A stretch of DNA of 64,000 nucleotides from Eublepharis macularius (lineage: Eukaryota; Chordata; Lepidosauria; Squamata; Eublepharidae): positions 154,870,397 to 154,934,396 of the forward strand of contig NC_072790.1 of the NCBI RefSeq assembly GCF_028583425.1, in the 5' to 3' direction. Every line of letters starts with the position of its first letter. Within the stretch, counting starts at the first letter, position 1. The notes beneath the pieces are model-generated. The model saw only the letters and a program-made list of their open reading frames with translations, ran no database searches and was not told where the DNA came from. Below are positions 54,475 to 64,000 of this stretch, in pieces. The position numbers and the translations under genes were made by a program.

Positions 54475-57400
54475 TTAAATCATCCTGAAGGACGGTATAT
54501 AAATCGAATGTTATTATTATAAAAGATTTGTTAACAGGCACTGATGGGGAATTGTGCGTTGCTGGTTAGTCAAATGTGCTCACCCTCCACTCAGAGAAAT
54601 GTGCAGCATCTAAGCCCCATCCCATTGCAAAGACCATGGGAACTGCCCCTGCACTTGGTGGGACCCTTGTGTTCCCAAGCCACAGAGCCATCCTACACAA
54701 CAGGCAGCTCAAGTCAAGCTGAGGGGGAAGGAAGCACCCGAGGATGACATCAGCTAGCAATTCTAGCTGTCAGGAGCCCAGCATCAGGTGGAGACATCAA
54801 GCTGGCTGGCTGGAGAGGTGGGTGCTTATGTGCCCAAAGATTCAGGGGTACAGTGGCTGATGGAGAGAAGCTTGTTAGTTAACTGAGACTTCTGGATAAT
54901 CAAATGCTGAATAACAAAGCTTTTACTCTCAACGTGACCATGACCTTCTATATGAGATCACGACCATTATCAAGATTGTTGGAAGAATGTTTCACTAGGG
55001 GGTACATAAGCAAGAACAAATATAATTTTGTTCTGAATACTAACCCCCACTCCATTATATACATCCTATGAATCTCTTGGAGATATTTCCTAACCCAGGA
55101 AAGCTGATAATACAGTTCTACTTTGAAGCTGATAATACAGTTCTACTTTGAAGTTCGTCTTGAAATGCAAATTGTTTCTTTTTGTGGCCTAAATCAAAAT
55201 TACACCTACAAGATGCAACATATTTTTAAATATAAAATGAAAAAGGTCCATGATGGTGGTTTGAATGATGCTTTGTTCATGCTTGATGTCACATTATTGT
55301 ACAAAAACAGTCCCTAATATGCAGCATTGGGAAAAGCTGAGACTATTGGAGATAATGTTTGGAGATGACCCACTGACCCTTTCTGTGGCCGAGATGATAG
55401 TTAAAACTCTTTTTGTTTTCAGCATTAATATTTTTGGAAAACAAAAGATGTTGCATCTGTGCATTTGAGTGCCAATTTGATTATGGATCAATTTGAGGAC
55501 TTATGTATTTATTCTCATACTAATTCTTAAGTCAAAGGCATTAAATGTTGGTTGAGATAGATTACTGGCAGGGTTGTTATTTGGCAAGGGGAAAATATTC
55601 TAACTTGGACAAATACAAGAAACATTAACATCAAATCCAATCCAATTTTGGTTCAACCAGAATATACAGCTAGATGCTTAGACAGTGGAATAAAAAAGAA
55701 AGAATTGTTCTCTAACCAAGATGCTTAGGGGAATAACATAAATCATATCATAAAAGCAATTTTTGAAAAGTAAACCACACACATAAAAACACAGAGCCAA
55801 AAAATTAAAACACAGGGCAGTGTGGACAAGTCATCGAAGAAATGCCAGACAAAACAAAAAGTCTTCACCAACTGGTGGAAGACAGTAATAGGAGGGAACA
55901 GACGAATATCCCTGGGGAGGGAATTCTATAATTTTGGAACCACAACAGAGAAGGCTCTCCCAAGTTGCCACCCGCCTAACCTCAGATGGTGGGGCACCCA
56001 AAGCTGGGCCTCAGAAGATGAATGTAGTGGTTAGGTAGGTTTGTATTGGAGTAAGCAATCCTTAAGGTATTTACCAGACTCAATCGACTCTATAGCCATT
56101 TTCTAAGAATTAGATACTATTATGACTGGCCTACAGGCTTCAGTGCAGAACCAGCCAAACTAGAGCATGATGTAGGAGAAATGAGGTGGCCATCTAAGGT
56201 CATTGCATTTACTTTAACAAGACTGCAGATTGTCTGCTGTTGTGGTGTGGGCCCACCTCTGGCCTCACTTGGACCACTACTACTCAGCTGATAGGGTTGC
56301 TGTTGCCATGTCTTAAATCTTACTGTGCAATACTACCTTTGTAGTTCATACAATTGGATGTTCCTGCAATAAACTGTAACTTGAAGAAACAAACAGAAGC
56401 CATGAAAAAGAAATGGAGAGTATCTAAGAAACAGAACAAAAAGAATACAGGAGAGCCATTATTAAAATATTAGAATGAATGCTCACAGAGCTCTCTGAGG
56501 TTATTGAAAAAGCTAAGAAATCGGATTTTAAAAATCCTTGTTGGAGAGGCAAGCTCCGTGGGTTATCATATTACAAAGTCTGCTACCTATTGGGTAAATA
56601 AGCTGTTTACTCTCATCCCACTGCTGTAAAAGCATCCAGTCTAATTGGCTTCAGGTGCAGCAGCCTTGTTGATAGTGCAAAGGCTCTTGTTTAATATAGT
56701 AAAATGTTCTGTTTTAGAGTCTACATGCCTGGAAAGCGAGTCTGTGTAAAAAAATACCTTGTTTAAGTTGTATAATTTGAAAACAAAACAATGCTTTTTA
56801 AAGAAACAGATTTGGCTGTTAACAGTTTATACAATAGAATTGTGTCCTTTTGTTCTGAAAATTGTTTTCTAACACTATGGCCATTATACAGTGTCAGGTC
56901 AGATTTTATAAAATGAGAATTCAATCCCCACTTTATAGAATTTGCTCTTGTATTCATAATATAATTTCACTTGTGTTCTATGTTAACTTTGATTCAAAAT
57001 ATGAAATGAATATTATTAAGGATGTGAATTTCTGTATAAACAAAAAGTGGTTTTTTGTGGTGTTGTCATGCTGTAACAAACAGGAAAACTAACAATATCA
57101 GTTAATATTTTATAATATTCATTATTCTGGTGGTGGGCTGTCCTCCTACCCTGCTTAGAAGTTTCAAGAAGGATGGAAGGAGTTGGGAGGGAATGAAACT
57201 GCTTTCCTGAAGTTTGTTGGGAGAAATCACAAGAGGAAGTAGGCACAGCCCTCCAGGAATGCCCTCCCCCATTACTTTGCATGCCCTTCAGACCCCTCCC
57301 CCTTATACTCCCTGTCAAGGGAGAGCCAAACCTGACAAGTCTTGAGAGTGAGAGAACTGAATCATGGCTGGATGTCCCCACTTAGTGCATTTTCTTCTGT

Positions 57401-58480
57401 ACCAAGGAGAAGTAAGCTGAGGGACAGACAGTGCAAGAGCATTTCAGCAATTTCACTATACTGACTTATTCGAGTAACTGTTCCACCCTTGTCAGGCATA
57501 GTGGGTCTCAGTGTGTTTTCTGTCACTGAGACTGCTCAGGGCAAGAGAAGGAAAAGAGTCAGAAACAAGGTGGCTCAAGAACTGCTCTCCTTCCCACCAA
57601 GTGTCATAAGCCCTGTTCAAATGTTATAGTGAAGTCATAGATAACCTGCATGTATGTGCATACATCTGTTTGTGAGAGAACGAACACACATTCACTTTAT
57701 CAATGAAAATGGGGACCAGCATCCAGAAAAGTGTGGGGTTTAAAATCATGCATTCAGCTGTACATGCATCAAATGTAATATGACAATTTCCCACGGCATG
57801 CATAAAGAAAAATCAAATGTTTGCAGTACACAGATTGTACATACATTCATTGTAACTTGGGAACTGGGCCTGTAGGGTGTTCTGATGATGGAGCACTAAG
57901 AACACACCAAGGCTGGTGACAGGATTAGTGAAGTACCCAGTGAAGTACCCAATGTTTCTCAAGGTCAATCTGCTGCTGTGAGATTCCCCAAGCTGCCTAG
58001 TTAGATGGAGTGAGTTTCACCCATATGCTGTGACTATCTGCAGGGCCATCACTATTGCCCCTCTGCCCTGCTGCCTGTTTTGGGGGTCTCAGGTGATAGC
58101 CCTTTCTATGGTGCTGGCTGCCTTACCCTTGTTGGGGTTCCACACATCACCCTCTGTCTGCTATTTTTATTGCCTGGCTTCCCAAGTGTTCCAGCTCTGC
58201 TTGCTCTGTTATAGCTCTCTTGTCTTTTTAGGCTCCCCAGTGCCAGTTTTGCTCTCTCTTGTTCTGAGGCTTTTACCTGGATCTTCCAGGCCTCCCATGC
58301 TCCCACTCTGCTCTCTGTAGGGTGACCTCCCAGCCTCCACTCACTCTGTCAGATGCTGGTTGGCAGGATGGTGGTAAGGAAATTGCTGGGGAAATTGGTA
58401 TCACGCCAACAGCACAATGTCATTTCTGTGAATATCCTATGTCAGAGTTTTGGGAGAATCCTAGAGTATCACATTGGTGT
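54475..58480. other. Intron, no gene recognised
   Basis: Contains a 25-bp tandem duplication at about 55100-55150 ('GCTGATAATACAGTTCTACT' twice) and otherwise AT-rich sequence. No supported exon. Confidence 0.35.
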
Positions 58481-58539
58481 AGTGACATCATTTTGAAATA
58501 CTTCTGGAAGTGATGTTGCAATATTTGTGTGACATCATT

Positions 58540-59060
58540 CCCCCGTCCCCCCACCCCCCCACACATGAGGACTTGCAACAAAATTGTGGAAACGGTTGTC
58601 TCCACAGTTGTCCAAGCAACCCTTCCCTCTTACTGTCCCCCCAACCCAACTTTCCCTATTACTTTTGCCTGTCTCTGCCAAATGCTCTTCCTCTCCGCCA
58701 TCCCTGTCAAACACTCATACCCTTTCCTGCCCTACTGGACAAACACACTCGCCCTTTAATGCCCCCTGTCAAGCACCCTTTGTCTTCCGTCCTCCCTTGC
58801 AAACATCTTCCACCTTCTTCTACGCTGCAACACCCTTTGCCTTCACCTTCCCTTGCCTCCCTCACATACACCCTTTGCCCTCCCCCTCCCTTGCAGACAC
58901 CCTTCACTTTTGCCTTCCCCCAGCCTCCTTCCCAGGCACCCTTTGCTTTCCCCCCTTACAAAGACCTCTCCCTCCCTGCCAAATTTCCTTATCCTTCTCC
59001 CTCACAAACACCCATTCCCCTTTCCCTCCTAAACACCCCTACCCTTTCCTCATCCCCCTG
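58540..59060 (+). repeat. C/T-rich degenerate tandem region
   Basis: Roughly 45-bp degenerate periodicity around 'CAAACACCCTTTGCC'-like words with long pyrimidine runs. The Pro/Ser/Leu-rich frames here (to 183 codons) follow from this composition and are not genes. Confidence 0.55.
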
Positions 59061-59573
59061 AAACATGCTTTTCTTCCCCTGTTCCCTATGGTGGCTATCC
59101 TCACCTAAGCAGCCCTCAGACTGCTGCTCTCACAAAACTGCAGGGTTGGGGTGGCCCCAGGGCAGCTCTCCTTGCCTAGCTGTGGCTCTGGCTGTCCCTA
59201 GGGTGGCTGGGCTTGCTATGCCACTGGACAGCTCCAGGGCAGCTCTCCTCAGCTGGCCACAGCAGTGGCTGTCCTAACGGGGATTTCCTTGCCACACTGC
59301 AGCACTGTCACCCTTCTCCACCTACTGGCCTCTTCTGTTTCTCCTGGAGCAGGGTGGGGGAGGGCACGGAGTATACGTCTCCATTCCACCAGTGTCCTGA
59401 CACTTTCCCCAGCCTGGACATGTTCTCTTCCATGCCAGACCAGCAGGAACATGCCAATGCTGGCAGAGTCACACGGAGCTGCTCTGGCACATACTTTTGG
59501 GCAAGCAGGTAAGTGGTGCCTGAGCAGAGAGTGTACTGTTGTTTTGGGAGGTTTTAAGCCTCCCAAATTGTTA

Positions 59574-59589
59574 TTTTAAAGATTTTTCT
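59574..59589 (+). repeat. Target-site duplication, copy at the 3' end of half-L1 no. 2
   Basis: TTTTAAAGATTTTTCT, identical to 61106-61121. It flanks the minus-strand element. Confidence 0.93.
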
Positions 59590-61105
59590 TTTCTTTTTTA
59601 TAAATTTTTTTATTTTTCATAACTACAAAACACTACAGACTATCACAAGGAAAGGGGAGAGGGAAGGGACAAAGGGGAGTGGAAAAAGAAAAAAGAAAAG
59701 GGGGGGGGAATGAACTACAAACACTAAACACTACACTTCAATGTTTCCCTTCATACTGTCATAATACAAAAATAGCTCCATAGAATAATGATGGAGTGGT
59801 TAATCATACAGAGAATAAACATTTCAAAATCTGATTAAACTTTCCTCCCCCTTCTAGGTCCCGGACGCAATTCTCTCTGTGCAACTGCTGTTGCGATGCT
59901 CTCCTCCTCCTCCCCCCCCTCCGGCTCCTCCTTTTCTTCTTTCTTGGTGCAGCAGAGTTCTGGGTTTTTATTCTCAAAATCCTTTAGTTGATCTTCTGAT
60001 AATATCTTATAGGCCTGATCTTTATATCTGAACCGGGAATAACCATTTGTACTTTATTCCATGGTCCCTCAGAAGAGCTGCAAACTTTTTATATTTAAAA
60101 CGCCGTTTCCGGACTAGAAATGGAACGTCCTTCAAAATCTTGACTTTCAAACCCATAAAGTCCAAATCCGCATTGTATGAGTTATATAGGATGGTGTCCC
60201 GAATCTTTTTAGATGAAAAGTCAATAATGATCTCACGAGGCAACTGTCGCTTTGTTGCATATTTTGAAGAAGCCCGACGGACCTCCAAAATGGCGCTTTT
60301 AACCTCTTCTTTAGTCGTCCTCGCGGGTGTCGCCAGTAGTTCTGAGACCAAATCCCACAGATCCTCATTTTCCTCCTCTTTCACGTTTTGGAGACGCAAA
60401 ATTGTCTGCGTTCGTTCCACCTGTAGCCCGATCAGCTGGTTCTCCACCAACTTCAGCTCCTTTTTTGTAGCCTTCACAAGTGACGCACTTTCCAGAGCAG
60501 ACTTTTCTGCCCCCCCCGCTGCTGCCTTAATGGTTTTCACCTCGCTTTCAATTAAGCCCACCCTTTGATCAGTTTCGTTCAGCTTGTCAACAAAGGGTTT
60601 TATGGCTTCCACCATCGCCCTGCGCACCAACTCTTCGAGCGACTCCCCCTTCAAGGTAGCCGAGATTGACTTACCGAGAGCGGGACTTTGCTTCTTTGCT
60701 GCCATTGGGGGGGGGGGGGGCGCCAACAAAATTCTGGAACTCAACGAAGGGGAAGAGCGAGTCTTCTTCAGATCAACCTCTCCTTCACAAACGCTTGTAG
60801 AACAGAAGGGATTCGCTTGTTTACAGGCTTCCGCCTGTTTCTTTTACTTGCCGTTTCTCGTTGCCCGGCGGCACTTGAGGCGCCGCACACATCTGCCGGC
60901 CTCCATAGGGACAAACGGGCAATTCCCCCCCCGCATTGATTTCGGGGAGTTCTTCCCGCCGCGTCCCGGACCCTGGCTCCCTCCCTGGGAGTCCTGGGGG
61001 CTAATCCTTGCGGATCAGCCGCCCGGTCAGGGTGCCCGGTCGTTTCCTCCCGGACCAGCCGAGAGGAGCGTCCGGCATGGCTGAGAAAACGAAACCGAAT
61101 CTCAT
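59590..61105 (-). mobile_element. Half-L1 retrotransposon (ORF1 only), second full-length copy
   Basis: 1516 bp on the minus strand. 5' UTR 61105-60745 (GATTCGGTTTCGTTTTC near the start, as in copy 1), ORF1, a 3' UTR ending in AATAAA and an A-rich tail. Its 16-bp target duplication TTTTAAAGATTTTTCT differs from that of copy 1, so the two are independent insertions. There is no trace of ORF2. Confidence 0.92.
60022..60744 (-). pseudogene. L1-type ORF1 (half-L1 no. 2), frameshifted near the C-terminus
   Basis: The frame begins MSSRILLAPPPPPMAAKKQSPALG; the Met matching copy 1's start is at MAAKKQ (about 60702). Coiled coil (VDKLNETDQRVGLIESEVKT), RRM (ILRLQNVKEEE, LPREIIIDFSSKKIRDTIL) and the start of the C-terminal domain (FKYKKFAALL) are present. 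After KYKWLFP the frame shifts because 11 nt present in copy 1 (around 30266-30276) are missing, giving an early stop. Downstream of the stop the remaining sequence is still recognisable. The protein is therefore probably inactive. Confidence 0.85.
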
Positions 61106-61121
61106 TTTTAAAGATTTTTCT
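61106..61121 (+). repeat. Target-site duplication, copy at the 5' end of half-L1 no. 2
   Basis: TTTTAAAGATTTTTCT, identical to 59574-59589. Confidence 0.93.
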
Positions 61122-63129
61122 GCAACCCTGGGTAGTTCCCCAAGGTTGCAGAAGCCTCTGGTTGCTTCTGAAGTGGCTCCAATCATTGGATATGCATCTG
61201 CACATCTTGGGACACCTCAAATATATATGTGTGTCCTTTTGGTGCCACTGTCTCTCTTCCTATTGATGTGCCCCAAATGTCTGCTGCTGTTGTAACTATG
61301 TTCTTCCTTCTTGGGTAGGCTAAAGACTAGCTCAGCTCACCATGCTGCTGCCTGCCTGTTATTTCCCTGAAGAAAACTGAGGCTTTGAAATATGTTGGGA
61401 GTGTTTCATAAATACTAGATTGCACCACTTTAGATGCTTTTTCCTTTTTGTCATCATCTTCCCAATCTAAAAAAGTTGTCTCTTTCATGACCCTTAGGAG
61501 GAAAAACTGTTCAAGTTCCTAGATACGTGTAGGCACAAAGCAACAAAGCAATCTCTTTTTAAATAGCTTTAAATAGATGTAATGGTACAGTATACAGCTG
61601 TCGGTTTTTTGCTAACCAAAATCTTTGAAATAAGACACAACATATTCTTTAATTCTCTGTTCCTGCCATAAAGGGCCAGCATTCCCACCAGCATTCTTTA
61701 ATTAAGGAAATAATTTTATGTTGCTGATTAGTCTACTGTTGACCTTTTTTGGCTATGGTGCATCCCATTTCAGAACAATTTTTCCTACTCAGTTTCATTA
61801 AATCATAACAAACAGAGTTACACTGGTAATCCCAGTAGAAATTAATAGGCATGCAAAGAAAAGGGCTTTGTTGTTGTTCTCAGAAGCTGAATAACATCAC
61901 ACTACATTTACATGGAGAACGGTTGGATGCAAGTTTTGTGCGTCATTTACCTGGGGACCAACAGCTGCCAAGTTCTATTTTGAGTATGTCTAAGTTGCTA
62001 GTTAGGCATTAAATACAGTAATTGCTAACAGCTGCTGTTGGCACAACAGAGGGCAATAAATCAGGATAAGTTCTGTTGCCTCCCCTTGATTTCCAAGCCT
62101 CATCTTCTGTTCTGATTGCATTTCCCAGGTGATCAAATTATTTGAACTTTGTCCTTCTTAAAAGTATTTTTCCCATGACAGGCCTGCCTGATTCTCACTA
62201 TATCCATTTGGACAAGTTATATAATGTCACTGCATCTGTTTCCCTTTTAATATAGTTATGTCTCGCATGATAGGCTATAAAGAGATTCTAGGTACTCGAC
62301 CATCCATAGGAGCTGTCTCTTAAATATGATTTAGAATCCTCTATACTAACTTTTCAAATTGCTGTACTTTCTCCATGCCACACAAAATAATACATGAAGT
62401 TAGAGTTTTATTGAAGCACAGAAATGTTGAGTGGGATCCATTATAATCAGAATGCTTATATTGATGTGAACACTTGTCCTGACTGCAACAAATATAATAC
62501 ATCTGAAACTTTCAACATTTCTGTTTCTAACTTGCTTGATTACTCAGGCTGATTTTTCAGAATGTGTTGTATTAGATGAAAATTTCAGTTGTGAGAAGTA
62601 CCATGCTTTGAATTACTCTAAACAATACTCATGAAAATTACATTCAAAAACTTCAGACTTGATCTATATTAACTATAAATGCTGTCTGAACTGGATTTCC
62701 AACCATACCCCTCCATTCTGGCATAAGAGGTTGATCATATATCAGAATGAGGTGGTAAAGTTGTCTGTCCTGTTTCACTCTGCAGGTAGGAGGGGAGGTC
62801 GCAGTTCTGATTGCTTCCCAACATAAAAGGAATTTTCTTCAAATAACATTCAAGAAATGGTCTAAAGTAGAACTTTTCTTCCTGTTGTTCCAGGCAGTAT
62901 TTTAGAAGGAAATTATACAAAGGGCAGCAGCATTCCCCACCTGAAGTATGAATTGGTGCAGTCCATTATTGCCTCAGGATTTCGCCACCTTATGTTCCTT
63001 CATGTGCAGATAGGCAGGCTTTAGTAATGACACATGTCCCCATAGGACTCCTCAAATAGTAGTGCACCACCAGACACACTTGACCCTGGCACATGGAAAA
63101 TAGGGGTTTTGTAAAGAATACCTCCAAAG
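61122..63129. other. Intron, no gene recognised
   Basis: AT-rich. No exon or repeat boundary supported. Confidence 0.4.
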
Positions 63130-63430
63130 AATTTGACATGATGGTTGTTGTGGTTTTTCCGGGCTGTATTGCCGTGGTCTTGGCATTGTAGTTCCTGACG
63201 TTTCGCCAGCAGCTGTGGCTGGCATCTTCAGAGGTGTAGCACCAAAAGACAGAGATCTCTCAGACTGAGAGATCTCTGTCTTTTGGTGCTACACCTCTGA
63301 AGATGCCAGCCACAGCTGCTGGCGAAACGTCAGGAACTACAATGCCAAGACCACGGCAATACAGCACGGAAAACCCACAACAACCATCGTTCTCCGGCCG
63401 TGAAAGCCTTCGACAATACAATTTGACATG
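63130..63430. mobile_element. Snap-back Penelope terminus with 11-bp target duplication
   Basis: The insertion is 63141-63419, flanked by AATTTGACATG (63130-63140 and 63420-63430). The left arm 63141-63263 and right arm 63265-63387 are inverse copies around one central base; the right arm continues 32 nt further (63388-63419). Both arms match the terminal block of the Penelope copy at 7348-7510. Each arm has the CTGAAGA, GCCAGC/GCTGGC, GAAAC hairpin (63185-63240 on the minus strand, 63287-63346 on the plus strand). It is a non-coding inverted duplicate that inserted as such. Confidence 0.92.
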
Positions 63431-63639
63431 AGTTTCATTAAAATTAAATACAATTCATAAAAATAGTACATCTTTCTATAAAAAAGGCAAGCTGTATTGG
63501 GAATGATGCACTTTTTTCCTGGTGCGTCTGCGCAGGAGCACCAGGATAAAACCGTAGTTGTCACCAATATGGCCTCCAGAAGGCACTGTAGTGGAGGAAA
63601 GGCCAGGTGAGCCAGTCATCCCTCCGGAGGCCACTGTCG

Positions 63640-64000
63640 TGGAGGGAAGGCCAGGCACCTGCCCTCCCCTGGGAAGGGGTGACGGGTGAGTCTGCCACGT
63701 GCCTTCCCCAGCTGATCAGCTGCAGAAGGGATGATGGGTGAGTCTACCACCTGCCCTCCCCAGCTGATTGGCTGGGGAAGGGGTGACAGGTGATTCTGCC
63801 ACCTGCTCTCCCCAGCTGATCGGCTGGGGAAGGGGCGACGGGTGAGTCTGACCCCTGCCCTCCCCAGCTGATTGGCTGAGGAAGGGGCAACGGGTGAGTC
63901 TGCCACCTGCCCCCCCAGCTGATTGGCTGAGGAAGGGGGAACGGGTGAGTCTGCCACTTGCCCTCCCCAGCTAATGAGTGGGGAAGGGGTGATGGGTGAG
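63640..64000. repeat. 52-bp minisatellite, continuing past the window
   Basis: Units start GTGAGTCTGCCACC at 63686, 63738, 63790, 63842, 63894, 63945 and 63996, so the period is 51-52 bp. Each has 'CTCCCCAGCTGATTGGCTG' and 'GGAAGGGG'. A related doubled unit of about 48 bp lies just before (63572-63655). The frames here are repeat artefacts. Confidence 0.92.

Noticed and set aside
58510..59108. 183- and 174-codon Pro/Ser/Leu-rich frames
   Set aside because: Two overlapping frames through the same C/T-rich degenerate repeat; no domain features.
63640..64000. CRISPR array
   Set aside because: Units are contiguous and degenerate, with no short invariant repeats separating unique spacers, and the DNA is vertebrate.

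Overview
The window is vertebrate nuclear DNA, most likely from a squamate reptile. This is inferred from its repeats: CR1 and tRNA-derived SINEs with boxes A and B, a Penelope-like element with a GIY-YIG endonuclease, hAT and Tc1/mariner-type MITEs, an L1-type ORF1, and a Gmr1-type Ty3/gypsy element. A gecko-like lizard is possible but unproven. There are no bacterial-style operons. The only host gene I can support is the 5' part of one WD-repeat gene on the + strand, most like WDR64. Its five exons are 17067-17220, 18163-18293, 21125-21227, 39327-39430 and a candidate 30-nt exon at 46933-46962. Their splice phases join without a break. No later exon was found, so the gene probably continues past 64000.

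Layout. 1-17 kb: AT-rich intergenic DNA with three copies of one retroelement 3' end, a CR1 tail, SINEs, a hAT MITE (5710-6211), a 5'-truncated Penelope copy (7348-8394, 15-bp target duplication) and an 850-bp hAT element (13278-14127, 8-bp duplication). 17-21 kb: exons 1-3, with a SINE split by a TA-flanked MITE. 21.5-25.4 kb: a GC-rich block of unknown origin with a possible Myb/SANT-like remnant. 27.5-37.1 kb: a MITE, a SINE, then a nested stack. In the stack, an ORF1-only 'half-L1' with a 16-bp target duplication was later split near its A-rich tail by a complete 6.4-kb Gmr1-like LTR retrotransposon with a 5-bp duplication and an uninterrupted gag-pol frame. 37-47 kb: exons 4 and 5, foldback repeats and a decayed LINE ORF2. 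48.5-50 kb: a GC-rich array of about 120-bp units. 50-54 kb: snap-back repeats, one of them split by a 1.4-kb hAT element. 59.6-61.1 kb: a second complete half-L1 on the minus strand, also with a 16-bp duplication. 63.1-63.4 kb: a snap-back Penelope terminus with an 11-bp duplication. From about 63.64 kb to the end: a 52-bp minisatellite.

The most interesting signals are: (i) two independent, full-length, ORF2-less L1 insertions, which show that the short form itself is mobilised; (ii) the Gmr1-type element, with integrase before reverse transcriptase and a SCAN-like Gag; and (iii) a recurring pattern of inverted-duplicate retroelement ends that carry hammerhead-like hairpins. Most of the window is intron or intergenic DNA shaped by transposition.
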